Under the pieces are notes generated by a model. It did not search any database. It had not been told where the DNA came from and worked only from the letters and a program-made list of their open reading frames with translations. Positions 26,493-36,000 of a stretch of 41,576 nt of DNA are shown here, one piece after another. Positions within the stretch are counted from its first letter, which is position 1. Each line of letters opens with the position of its first letter. Source of the stretch: Leptospira sp. (GTDB taxonomy: Bacteria; Spirochaetota; Leptospiria; Leptospirales; Leptospiraceae); assembly GCA_009991425.1 (NCBI GenBank), contig JAACWH010000087.1, positions 1-41,576 of the forward strand, in the 5' to 3' direction. The translations under genes were made by a program, and so were the position numbers.

Positions 26493-27905
26493 TTGAAGAT
26501 ACTTTATTACCTATCCTTACTCACACTTCTAAACTGTGCGACGAATTATGCATCTGTAATTAAAGATACAGAAAAGGCATACTACGCTGGCAACTATGAT
26601 GCTGCGATCCCTCAAATTCGAACTTTAGCTACAGAAGCGGAGAACAAGGATAGACTTCTATACTTGATGGAAGCTGGTATGATCTTTCATACCAAAGGCG
26701 ATTATGAATCATCCATTAAAGCATTTAAAGAAGCGGAAGATTTAGCAGATAACATCAAAGTAAGTATTACAAGACAAGGACTATCCTTTCTTCTTAGTGA
26801 TAATGAAAGTAATTTTACAGGTGAGGATTTCGAAAGAGTCCTTATAAAATTCTATATAGCACTGGATTATATTTTCTTGGGTAAATATGAGGATGCGAAA
26901 ATATATTTTCGTAGATTGGACATTGAGCTCAAAGAAATGAAATTTGTTAAAGGAAAATACAAACAGAATCTATGTGCTAGATATTTAGATGCTGTTCTAT
27001 CTGAAAGTCTTGGTCGATACAATGATGCTAGAGTTCAATATAAAAATATCCAACAAATTGCCCCTGAATTAGTTCAAGTAAAAGGTGATAGATTCGTTCT
27101 TGCAGCCAAGGAAAATGATGCTGGCGACATGGCAAGGTTAGCTGATGGTAAACCTTACGTGAATGCTTTCAATACTAGTATGTCACCTGTTTCCTATTCT
27201 AAGGATATGGGCGAAGTAGTGATAATCAACCAAGCTGGCAAGGCTGCAACCAAGGAATCTCGTGGTAAAATATTAAATGATGAGAAATTCACCTTAGCTA
27301 TGCGTGGAGCCTTGGAAGGTGCAATCCGTGCTAAAGGTGGCGGAGTATCCATGGGTGGAGTTGTAGCCGCTCTTTCTATTGCTGAAAACCCAATTCCTAT
27401 CTATACAAAACGTGATGAAGAATCTGCGAAAGTAAAGCCTGTTTACATCAATGGAAAAAACATAGGCCAAACTTCGATTTATAATGATTACTCAGACACA
27501 GCGATGCAAAATTTTAACGAAAATTATAGTACAATTGTTACTAAGAATGTTGCCTCCATAGCGGTGAAAATGATAGCTGCTGCTGCCGCAAGTGAAGCTT
27601 TAGCTAGATCTCTAGAAAAAGGCAAATCCAATGATGATGGAGGAGCTGCCCTTGTCGGTGGCCTAGTTCGTTTAGGTGCAGGAGCACTAGCAGGTTACGC
27701 GGCAAGTCAAACTATTGCACCAGACCTTCGAAGTTGGAGACTGCTTCCTTCCAACTACCAAGTAAAGCGACTTCATTTGAAACCAGGTACTTATAAAATA
27801 TCAATCCCTGGCGGTAAACTTCCTGACGGAAGTGAAAAAGCCGAGGTGACAATAGAATCTGGTCAGCAAATCTTCTTAAATTTCAGAACTTACAATGCTG
27901 AGTAA
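26493..27905 (+). CDS. COG3014-like lipoprotein with TPR-like N-terminus
   Basis: A 470-residue lipoprotein with a TTG start and signal LYYLSLLTLLNC (Cys15, Asn at -1). Residues about 20-190 are helix pairs reminiscent of TPRs (AGNYDAAIPQIRTLATEAEN, FLGKYEDAKIYFRRLD). The middle holds VVIINQAGKAATKESRG and conserved blocks around NPIPIYTKRDEESAKV. A Gly/Ala-rich stretch (ALVGGLVRLGAGALAGYAAS) may insert into or lie on a membrane. The C-terminal LKPGTYKISIPGG resembles a PEGA-like strand. The whole resembles COG3014 proteins, which neighbour LpoB/COG3417 genes in other Gram-negatives. Function is unknown; an outer-envelope partner of the LpoB-like protein is likely. Confidence 0.7.
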   Translation: MKILYYLSLLTLLNCATNYASVIKDTEKAYYAGNYDAAIPQIRTLATEAENKDRLLYLMEAGMIFHTKGDYESSIKAFKEAEDLADNIKVSITRQGLSFLLSDNESNFTGEDFERVLIKFYIALDYIFLGKYEDAKIYFRRLDIELKEMKFVKGKYKQNLCARYLDAVLSESLGRYNDARVQYKNIQQIAPELVQVKGDRFVLAAKENDAGDMARLADGKPYVNAFNTSMSPVSYSKDMGEVVIINQAGKAATKESRGKILNDEKFTLAMRGALEGAIRAKGGGVSMGGVVAALSIAENPIPIYTKRDEESAKVKPVYINGKNIGQTSIYNDYSDTAMQNFNENYSTIVTKNVASIAVKMIAAAAASEALARSLEKGKSNDDGGAALVGGLVRLGAGALAGYAASQTIAPDLRSWRLLPSNYQVKRLHLKPGTYKISIPGGKLPDGSEKAEVTIESGQQIFLNFRTYNAE

Positions 27906-27952
27906 AAAATAAGAAAGCTTGCAAAAAAAGAAATAATCATTACACAGAGAGA

Positions 27953-28699
27953 ATGAATACCATCCTCATCGGCGGCACTGGACTTATCGGAAGTCATACC
28001 ATTCAATTGTTTTCGAGATTTTTTCCCCAAGACAAATTGATCTGTCCAGTTCGAAGCATACCAAAAGAAACTTCGCCATCAGAAATCAAAAATAAAAAAT
28101 CACAATCTTCGATTGAATATGTAGTTTTCGATTTTGAAAATGAGAAATCCTTACAAAAACTCAATTGGAAAAATGTGGATTCCATCATCTGCACTCTGGG
28201 AACAAAAATCAAGAAAGCAGGCAGCCAGGAAAATTTCGAAAAAGTAGATTATCACTATCCCTTACTTTTTGCACAAGCAGCGAAAAAACAAAAGATCCCA
28301 TTTTATTCCATAGTCACTGCTATGGGATCGGATGCAAATTCTGCTATTTTCTACAATAGAGTCAAAGGTAGACTTGAAGAAGAATTAGCTAAGCTTGAAT
28401 TGTCTCATCTTTCTATCTTCCAACCTTCCCTGCTCATGGGCGATAGAGCTGAAATGCGAACTGGAGAAGAGATTGGTAAGTTTGTATCCAAAGTATTTCC
28501 TTTCGGAATCTTCGGGATAGAAAAATACAGACCCATAGAAGGACGTTCTGTAGCTCTTGCCATCTTACAAAAATTAAAGCATGGAAAAGAAGAGCTTGCA
28601 CATCAGGCAAAAATCAAGAACTCAAAAAAGAATTCTGTCTCAGCGAAAGTAGCGATCTATGAATCCGATGCGATAGCAGAGATTGCTAAGGGAGTTTGA
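27953..28699 (+). CDS. NAD(P)-binding Rossmann-fold protein, TIP30/HTATIP2-like atypical SDR
   Basis: A 248-residue protein with the nucleotide-binding motif GGTGLIGSHTIQLF at the N-terminus (GxxGxxG), an acidic-ended second strand, and VDSIICTLGTKIKKAGSQ, as in atypical short-chain dehydrogenases of the TIP30/YbjT group. The catalytic-like YNRVKGRLEEELAKL matches Yx3K (Tyr then Lys four residues on). SIFQPSLLMGDR is the typical segment preceding substrate binding. It is probably an oxidoreductase or NADPH sensor; the substrate cannot be read. It is the last recognisable core gene before the degraded region. Confidence 0.8.
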   Translation: MNTILIGGTGLIGSHTIQLFSRFFPQDKLICPVRSIPKETSPSEIKNKKSQSSIEYVVFDFENEKSLQKLNWKNVDSIICTLGTKIKKAGSQENFEKVDYHYPLLFAQAAKKQKIPFYSIVTAMGSDANSAIFYNRVKGRLEEELAKLELSHLSIFQPSLLMGDRAEMRTGEEIGKFVSKVFPFGIFGIEKYRPIEGRSVALAILQKLKHGKEELAHQAKIKNSKKNSVSAKVAIYESDAIAEIAKGV

Positions 28700-28876
28700 G
28701 TTGGTATTAAATTAAGGATATTAAATAAAAATTAGGAAACTTGCATTAGTCAAGGGAAGAGAAAATAAATAGAAATAGTTAATTTAGTTCGGACGCATTC
28801 TGACTTCAGAGAAATCTAATGAGTCCGGTTTTGTTAAATTTATTTTGGTAGGGGAATTTTTTTTAGAATGAAAAAC

Positions 28877-28993
28877 TCATATGGAAATTTTCTTAGACCT
28901 TTCTCTTTTTATTTCCTTCACATCTTTGTAAATACCGAATGAACTTGCTAGTGTTTCTTGGACTTTCCTCTTGATTAAAAGTTCTAATCCCAT
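28877..28993 (-). other. Possible 38-residue gene fragment
   Basis: An ATG-started frame of 38 codons plus stop, with a charged, helix-forming sequence (VQETLASSFGIYKDVKEIKR). An in-frame stop lies just upstream of the ATG, so it cannot be longer as it stands. It could be the tail of a lost gene or a small antitoxin-like protein. No ribosome binding site is clear. Confidence 0.25.
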
Positions 28994-29385
28994 ATGAATT
29001 CATTTTATTTTCTATTTGATTCCTGTCTCCGCTATTGCCTTAGAAATTGCAATTCTTGATTGAAGTGGTGTATGTATATGTATGGGTCGATTTAAATTTT
29101 TGTTTGATTGTTATAGAGTTGAGGCTTCTTTGAAATCATTCTTTGTCTTTAATACTTACAATAAATTAACGAATATTGAATGAGATCGGACGAGATCTAG
29201 TTCTATATTTAAGGAAATCTAATCTAAAAAATTGGATCAGAGTGGCATCAATCAGATGCCTTTCGACGCCAAACGCATATAACTCGACACATTTCACTCT
29301 TCTCCACCTTAATAAATTTTAATATAACAGATAACTTATCAAAATAAATAGTTTATATTAGCTAAGTTTATATTTGAAATCTTTT

Positions 29386-29595
29386 ATGCAATATAAATTA
29401 GTAATCCCATTGAACAAGAAAATTTCAAAACTCCTTAAAGAATTAAACCTCGAGGATGCAGAAGCCAATCTCTGGAAGGTATTTGAAGATGACTTCGATT
29501 ATGACTTAGTTGTAGCATCCTATATGTAAGTTAAGAATTTTGATTTTACTGAAGCAAATGCAGATGTTGATTTTGAAATCTCTCAATTGGATTAG
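29386..29595 (+). pseudogene. Small open frame interrupted by one in-frame TAA
   Basis: From ATG at 29386 the frame encodes 47 residues (MQYKLVIPLNKKISKLLKEL, then acidic), ends at TAA 29527-29529, and continues in the same frame for 21 more codons to TAG at 29593-29595. Both parts share an acidic, Asp/Glu/Asn-rich style (EANLWKVFEDDFDYD; DFTEANADVDFEISQLD), which suggests one ancestral protein of about 69 residues broken by a point mutation. The intact first part could still be expressed. Family unknown. Confidence 0.35.
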
Positions 29596-29685
29596 ATGAA
29601 AGCAGACCGCAAGATTTGATCTTTGCGAGGAATCTACAATGGTCTTAGGCGAAAGTTAGTTTTAATTTCAATCGTTAGTGAATTA

Positions 29686-32600
29686 TTAATTAGAAGTAAG
29701 TTCTTCTGCTATCAATTCTGCTTGTTTAAGAACAGTTTCTGTAGCAAGCATCTGCATGTCAGGTGGATAGCCAAATTGACGAAGGATTCTTTTTACAATG
29801 ACTTTTAATTTAGCTTTGACACTTTCTTTGATTGTCCAATCAATAGAAGCATTTTCTTTTACACTTTTGTAAAGAACAACTGCAAGTTCACGGAGTTTAT
29901 CTTTTTCCATTACTTCTCTTGCACTATTATTATTGGCTATTGCTGAATAGAAAGCATACTCATAGTCAGAAAGCCCCATTTCTTCAGGCTCTTTATCCAT
30001 GGAATGAATCTCTTTTGATAAGTTGATAAGTTCTTCAATAACTTCTGCCGCTGTTATAATTTTAGTATGGTATTTCTTAATTGAATGTTCAAGCATCTCC
30101 ATCAGACTCTTACTTTGGATAAGATTCTTCTTCATTCGACCCTTGATCTCATCATTGAGTAATTTCTTTAGAACTTCTAGAGCTATGTTCTTATGCTCCA
30201 TGTTCTTAACTTCTAATAGAAATTCTTCAGAAAGCACAGAGATGTCAGGCTTTTTAATACCAGCTGCATCAAAAACATCAATCACCTGTTCTGTAACAAG
30301 TGCTTTGTCTATGACTTGGCGGATGGACGTCTCCAGTTCTTGGTCTGACATTCCTTTATCGCTACTATCAAATTTAACTAATCTAGATTTAACTGCTTGG
30401 AAAAAAGAGACTTCATCTTTGGCATCGAGAGCCTGTTCATGAGGAATAGCAACTGCAAATGCTTGGGAAAGTGCTGTAACTGCATCAATGTATCTTTTCT
30501 TACCATTATCTAATCCGAGTATGTGATCTTCAGCTGCGAGGATAATATTGAGCTTATTACCTGTATCTGAAGAGAAAAAATTCTCATAAGGGAATCCATG
30601 AAACATTTGAGAGACCACTTCTAATTTCTCTAACATGATTTGAGCAGCTTTCTCTTGGGTTTCGGCAGGGTCACCTTTACCTCCAGAATCTGCATAAAAA
30701 GAAAGTGCTTTCTTTAGATCAGAAGCTATTCCAAGATAGTCAACAATCAATCCTCCTTTCTTCTCATTATAAACTCTATTAACACGAGCTATAGCTTGCA
30801 TCAGATTGTGTCCCTTCATGGGTTTATCAATGTAGAGAGTATGTAAGGATGGTGCATCAAATCCTGTGAGCCACATGTCACGAACTATAACCAATTTAAG
30901 TTCATCCTTAGGGTCTCTCATTCGATCAGCGAGTTTACGTCTTTCATCTTTGGTTGTATGATGGTAGGATATTTCTGGCCCATCTGAAGATGAAGCTGTC
31001 ATAACTACTTTAATTGCTCCTTTCATTAAATCTTTGTCATGCCATTCTGGTCTCAAATCAATGATTGCTTTGTATAAGTCTGCGGCGATTCTTCTAGACA
31101 TAGCAACGATCATCGCTTTGCCTTCCATCACTTCCTGTCTACTATCAAAATGATTGACTATATCAAGTGCAACTCTCTTGATTCGATCAGCACTGCCTAT
31201 CAATGCTTCGAGTTGAGTCCATTTGGCTTTGGCTTTCTGAGTGTTGGAAAGATTTTCCTGGTCTAAATCTTCATCTAATTCCTCAACAAGTTTCTTTCCT
31301 TCTTTGGAAAGGTTAATCTTAGCTAGACGACTTTCATAATAGATTCTAACTGTCGCACCATCTTCAACAGCCTGAGCAATATCGTAGACATCCACATAAT
31401 TTCCAAATACGGCTGGAGTGTTTACATCGGTATTCTCAATTGGGGTTCCCGTAAAACCAAGATAGGTTGCATTGGGCAAGGCATCCCTCATGTATTTGGC
31501 AAAACCATATACAATTTTCTTACCAATCACATTTCCTGATTCATCCTTGTCATCGATTGTCTTAGCTTTAAATCCATATTGAGTCCTATGGGCTTCGTCT
31601 GCTATAACGATTATATTCTTTCTTTCTGAAAGTGTTTCGTAGACATTGCCTTCTTGGGGTTGAAACTTATGGATTGTTGTGAATACAACTCCGCCTGAGG
31701 CTACTTTCAAAAGTTCTTTCAATTGGTTCCGATCCTCGACTTGCTTGGGTTCTTGTCTCAGTAATTGTGTACAAGATGCAAATGTATCGAACAATTGATC
31801 ATCTAAATCATTGCGATCTGTAATAACGAGCACAGTTGGGTTGTCTAGAGCTAGAACAATTTTGCCAGTATAGAAAACCATGGAAAGAGATTTACCCGAT
31901 CCTTGGGTGTGCCAGACAACTCCACCTTTCTTATCACCAAACTTTGATTTCTGAATATTCTTCAATCCATAAGCCTCGGGCTGATTCACTTCAATTGGTA
32001 AATCTTTGGATTGGGTAAAGCCAGCAGCTCTCTTGGTAGACTCCACTGCCGCATTGACTGCATAGTATTGGTGGTATGCCGCTATTTTCTTAACTGTCAG
32101 TATGGAATTGATTCCAGTTACGCTATCTTCCTTTTTGGATTTTTCAAAAACAACAAAATGTCTTAGAAGATCCAGAAGAGTTTCTTTATTGAGCATGCCT
32201 CGTACCATTGTCTCCAGCTGTCCAACCAACCTTGATGCTTCTGTCTTACCATCGGAACTCTTCCAGGACATATAACGACTCATTGACGATGAAACAGAGC
32301 CTGCCTTAGCTTCATGTCCATCCGAGAGAATGATAAATCCATTGTAGGTAAATAAAGTAGGGATTGCTTGTTTATAAGTCTGGATTTGGTTGAATGCGGA
32401 ATGAATAGTGGCATTTTCATCCGTTGCATTCTTCAGTTCAATTACAACAATTGGTAATCCGTTAACAAATAGTATGATATCAGGTCGTTTGTTCTGGTTG
32501 TTCTCAACAATCGTAAATTGATTGGCTGCAATAAAATCATTGTTATCTGGATTAGAAAAGTCAACAAGCCAGACTCGATTGCCTCTCATATTCCCATCCT

Positions 32601-32913
32601 GCTTGTAACTTACTGCAACTCCTTCAGTCAACATGCGATGAAAGGTTTCATTGTTCACTAGAAGATCTGGAGAGGCAATTCTCAAGACCTGCTTGACTGC
32701 GTCTTCCTGGGCATGTGAAGGAATGTCTGGATTCAATCTTGCAACAGATGAGCGTAACCTTTCCAGTAGAATTACATCTTCAAACCGTTCTCGCTCAGGT
32801 GATTCTGAATCTGGGGCGATAGAAGGTGCATAGACATATCGATAGCCCTGCTTCTCAAGTAACTGAATCGCATATTCTTCAATCTGGGATTCAGAGATCT
32901 TAGCAGAATTCAT
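29686..32913 (-). CDS. hsdR: Type I restriction enzyme HsdR (restriction and translocation subunit)
   Basis: At 1075 residues it has full HsdR length. The N-terminal nuclease domain carries the PD-(D/E)xK site as RPDIILFVNGLPIVVIELKN (about 140-160). The SF2 motor follows with Walker A WHTQGSGKSLSM (about 335-346), DEAH box IVIADEAHRTQYG (about 435), motif III GFTGTPIENTD (about 490), motif IV-like AMIVAMSRRIA, and the helicase C-terminal RVNRVYNEKKGGLIVDYLG. All catalytic motifs look intact. It cleaves unmethylated DNA after ATP-driven translocation, in a complex with HsdS and HsdM. It is separated from the 1114-residue gene by 181 bases, so it may have its own promoter. Confidence 0.93.
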   Translation of the reverse strand: MNSAKISESQIEEYAIQLLEKQGYRYVYAPSIAPDSESPERERFEDVILLERLRSSVARLNPDIPSHAQEDAVKQVLRIASPDLLVNNETFHRMLTEGVAVSYKQDGNMRGNRVWLVDFSNPDNNDFIAANQFTIVENNQNKRPDIILFVNGLPIVVIELKNATDENATIHSAFNQIQTYKQAIPTLFTYNGFIILSDGHEAKAGSVSSSMSRYMSWKSSDGKTEASRLVGQLETMVRGMLNKETLLDLLRHFVVFEKSKKEDSVTGINSILTVKKIAAYHQYYAVNAAVESTKRAAGFTQSKDLPIEVNQPEAYGLKNIQKSKFGDKKGGVVWHTQGSGKSLSMVFYTGKIVLALDNPTVLVITDRNDLDDQLFDTFASCTQLLRQEPKQVEDRNQLKELLKVASGGVVFTTIHKFQPQEGNVYETLSERKNIIVIADEAHRTQYGFKAKTIDDKDESGNVIGKKIVYGFAKYMRDALPNATYLGFTGTPIENTDVNTPAVFGNYVDVYDIAQAVEDGATVRIYYESRLAKINLSKEGKKLVEELDEDLDQENLSNTQKAKAKWTQLEALIGSADRIKRVALDIVNHFDSRQEVMEGKAMIVAMSRRIAADLYKAIIDLRPEWHDKDLMKGAIKVVMTASSSDGPEISYHHTTKDERRKLADRMRDPKDELKLVIVRDMWLTGFDAPSLHTLYIDKPMKGHNLMQAIARVNRVYNEKKGGLIVDYLGIASDLKKALSFYADSGGKGDPAETQEKAAQIMLEKLEVVSQMFHGFPYENFFSSDTGNKLNIILAAEDHILGLDNGKKRYIDAVTALSQAFAVAIPHEQALDAKDEVSFFQAVKSRLVKFDSSDKGMSDQELETSIRQVIDKALVTEQVIDVFDAAGIKKPDISVLSEEFLLEVKNMEHKNIALEVLKKLLNDEIKGRMKKNLIQSKSLMEMLEHSIKKYHTKIITAAEVIEELINLSKEIHSMDKEPEEMGLSDYEYAFYSAIANNNSAREVMEKDKLRELAVVLYKSVKENASIDWTIKESVKAKLKVIVKRILRQFGYPPDMQMLATETVLKQAELIAEELTSN

Positions 32914-33062
32914 ATAAGCATGTCCATAAGTTTTCTACTTAATTCAAGATGTACAATAGAATCATAAGGAATAAGGTTGAACATATTTACTTAGTACGAT
33001 TAGCTAGGGTTTGTAAAAAGCTAACATAAGCCAAATGTTCTCACTATTCCTTTTGTCGTCAT

Positions 33063-33087
33063 CTGTTTTTATAGTAATAAAAAACAG
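33063..33087. repeat. AT-rich hairpin after the 1114-residue gene
   Basis: CTGTTTTTAT and an ATAAAAAACAG arm are inverted around a 4-base loop, with one bulged A, starting 8 bases past the stop of the minus-strand gene. It could end or stabilise that transcript before hsdR. No T-tract follows on the minus strand, so a terminator role is unsure. Confidence 0.35.
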
Positions 33088-33094
33088 AATAGAT

Positions 33095-36000
33095 TTAGAT
33101 TCCAAGCAATTCCCTATAATCTAGGTAACCGAAATACCCTAATCTATTTATAATATCCTCCGTTAAAGTTTTGAGTTCTGGATCATTTGATTGTAATCCT
33201 TTCATGAGAATTGCCCAAAGATTACCTTCTTTTCTTGGAATTAAGTAGTATTGAGAAGACTGAGTGTATGAATCTAGAATCTCGATTACCAATTTTGGAT
33301 TAAGACCAAAATTCTTATCTAATATTTCAAATAATTTATAAATTTGCAATCTTGAACCTGAGAATTCGGTTTTCTGCTTGTACAAAGAAACAAATGAAAA
33401 AATCCAATCGCTTTCAAATAAATCACCTTGCCACCATTCTAAGAACTCATCTAACTCATTGATACAAATAAAACCAGATTCCACTCTCCACTGCCAGAGA
33501 GATTTCGCTAGCTGAATGAAGGAGTCTTCTTTTGGAATTTTAGTCCCCAGAAACCGAATAGCATTTCCTTTTAAGAAATCAGGTGCTTTAAAGAAGAATA
33601 AGTCAACAAGCCCTCCTGGCTCTAAGGATTCTAAGCTATATCCATAAATCATCATTGTATGTTCAGCTATAGAAAATGGCTTAATATCATTTCCTTCGTC
33701 ATTGTTTAAATCTAAATTAGGTAATTCGTTTAACAGATCTATATACCACGATTTGATAAAAGCATACATGGTTTCTGAGAAGCCACCTCTTTGGATATAG
33801 GTATAAAAAGTTACATTGCCAATCGTTTTATTATCTTCTGGTAGTATCCATTGAATATTATCTAAAAACCAAGCTTTCTTAATTTGAAAGATAAATCTTA
33901 GGTATTGTCCTAATACTGACCGATCTGTGCGAAAATTTTTGTAAACCGATTGTGTAAAATGAGTTTTAACTTTCTCCAAAATAGTTTCGATAATCGGCTC
34001 TGAAAATCTAACATCGTTCCATTGTTCATTTTCAACAGTCAACCAAAGAATGCATTTGAATAATGCGTGTAAAGTCTCACCTCGAATAGAGTTAATACTA
34101 TTATGGATTGGATCATTTTTAGTATCGAAATCATCATTTGGTGATGAGTCTTCCAAATAAGGAAAGATATTTCTTATTAATTCTTTATTACGTTCTGACT
34201 TTTCGAATGCATCAAATTGATCATATAGAGTTCGATAGATTCCCAAGATAGGATCGGTAAGAACTTCATTGGTAGAATATCGTCCTTCTGATGTTTGTTC
34301 AAATTTTGCATGCAATTTAATTAAGTAATCAACAACAAGATTGAAATTGGATAAATTCTTATTAGAAATTGCATTTCTGACTCCAGATAAGATTCCATTG
34401 TGAAATTTGATATGAATCTTAGATTCCATGAATAACTTGTAGCTTTCCAAATATCTAAGAGGATTCTTCTCTACATCCTGTTCGATTTGACGGTTCAAGC
34501 CCTCTCGACTGTGCCCACCTCGAATTGAATCTTCTGGCTCATATCTCTCAAGATAATCAACTAGATCTTCAATTCTCATATTCGCAATTTCGGTTCTATC
34601 AACTGGACTTACCGGTCCAACAAAACTCCAATGGTAGGCTGCATATTGGGGAGGACGATCATCTTTATTATAAATTTCTTCCATCTGTTCATATTTAATT
34701 CTCCACTGCCCTTCTAAATGATCATTGATTGCGGAAAGATATGGCCAAAGGGTCTTATAGTAATCAGAATCTTTAAGAAAATCTAATTGGAAATTCTCAG
34801 AAGATTGAAAATTCGAATTTACACTATTATGCGATTGAAATCTTAATTCCTCTTCTCTTGCAATTCTATCTAGTTCATTTAAGAAATTTTCTTTTTCATT
34901 ATCAATTAACTTTGGATAAACATTCTTAAGTAGGTAGAAGTATTCATTACGAAAAGAAATATCTCGGACATACTTTCCATCTTCAAGCAGAAGAAGATTT
35001 TTTGTATTATCCCAATCCAATTCAACTCCATAAACTCTAGCAAAATGCAGAGACATCCTTTGGAGGAGAATCCAATTGTATGATTTAAGAATGTTTTGGA
35101 TTTTAAAATAATCTTTGGAATTTAACTCGCAGATCTCTTTACCCACATCGCGAAGGATTGATACTAATTTGTCAGATACATGATGGTTGTAATTCTGCAT
35201 GTCTTCCATGATGGAAGATCTAGTAATATAAGAACGGTCTTCTCCATTTGAAGTTCTTGGATATTCAATGGTCAAGGCTTGGTTCATCAAATCAGATATA
35301 AATGAAAAGAATTGAAACCTCACAGGAATATCTTGCTTAAGAAAGGAAGAAATTAGAGCTTGTAGAGAGTCGAAATATTCATACTTAGACAACCGAGAAT
35401 TAACCAAAGGATGAGCAAAAACCGAATTATCTTTGTTTGTATCTTGATTCAGCCGGAAAAAGTATCTCATAAAATCCAAAACCAAAGAAGGCCTGGAATC
35501 CAACAAATCTCTCATTAGGACTCGGAATGGTTCCGAATTTGGGATCTCTTGATCTGCATTCAGTTGCACCCATGGGATCAGCCTCTGCATCCATTCAATA
35601 CGGAATTCTATAGGTAATTTATTTACTAAACTTGTGATTTGTGAATAAAAACCAGAGGAATCTGAATCCGGGATAGCAGAAATTACCTTCCATACCAAAT
35701 CATTTTTTCCTTTTTGTACAAGTGAATTCAAATATTGGATAGGTGGCCAATAGAAAGAGTATGCATCCGTATTTGCTTGGATATAATCTTTAGATACTGA
35801 TAGGTGACCAGAATTGTAAAGTGTTTCAAACCAATTGATAGATTTACAATTTACCATGAAATAGTGAAAAAATTGACCTAATTTCGGTAATTTCTTTTTT
35901 ACTGCATACAATTCAGCAATTCCAGGATTTTCAATGGATAATAAGTGATCTAACTCTGAAATGAATTTAAAATAAATCAAATTAAGCTTATCTAAAACTA

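Larger units (their letters stand above)
28700..29685. other. Nearly 1-kb region without an intact gene, with gene fragments
   Basis: This AT-rich stretch separates ordinary chromosome from the restriction island. It holds a minus-strand 38-codon open frame at 28877-28993 (starting MGLELLIKRKVQETLASSFG), which looks coding-like but matches nothing I know. It also holds a plus-strand 68-codon frame broken by one stop at 29386-29595, and a GGCATC/GATGCC hairpin at 29244-29260 with a 5-base loop. No transposase, tRNA or integrase was found. It reads as a decayed boundary of an island. Confidence 0.5.

Noticed and set aside
29019..29063. Short frame reading IPVSAIALEIAIL, reminiscent of a VapC PIN-domain phrase
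   Set aside because: Only 14 codons, no flanking PIN motifs, and a competing minus-strand frame next to it; too short to call a toxin remnant.
30023..30442. 139-codon plus-strand frame opposite hsdR
   Set aside because: Lies entirely within the HsdR C-terminal region and shows only Ser/Phe-rich shadow composition.
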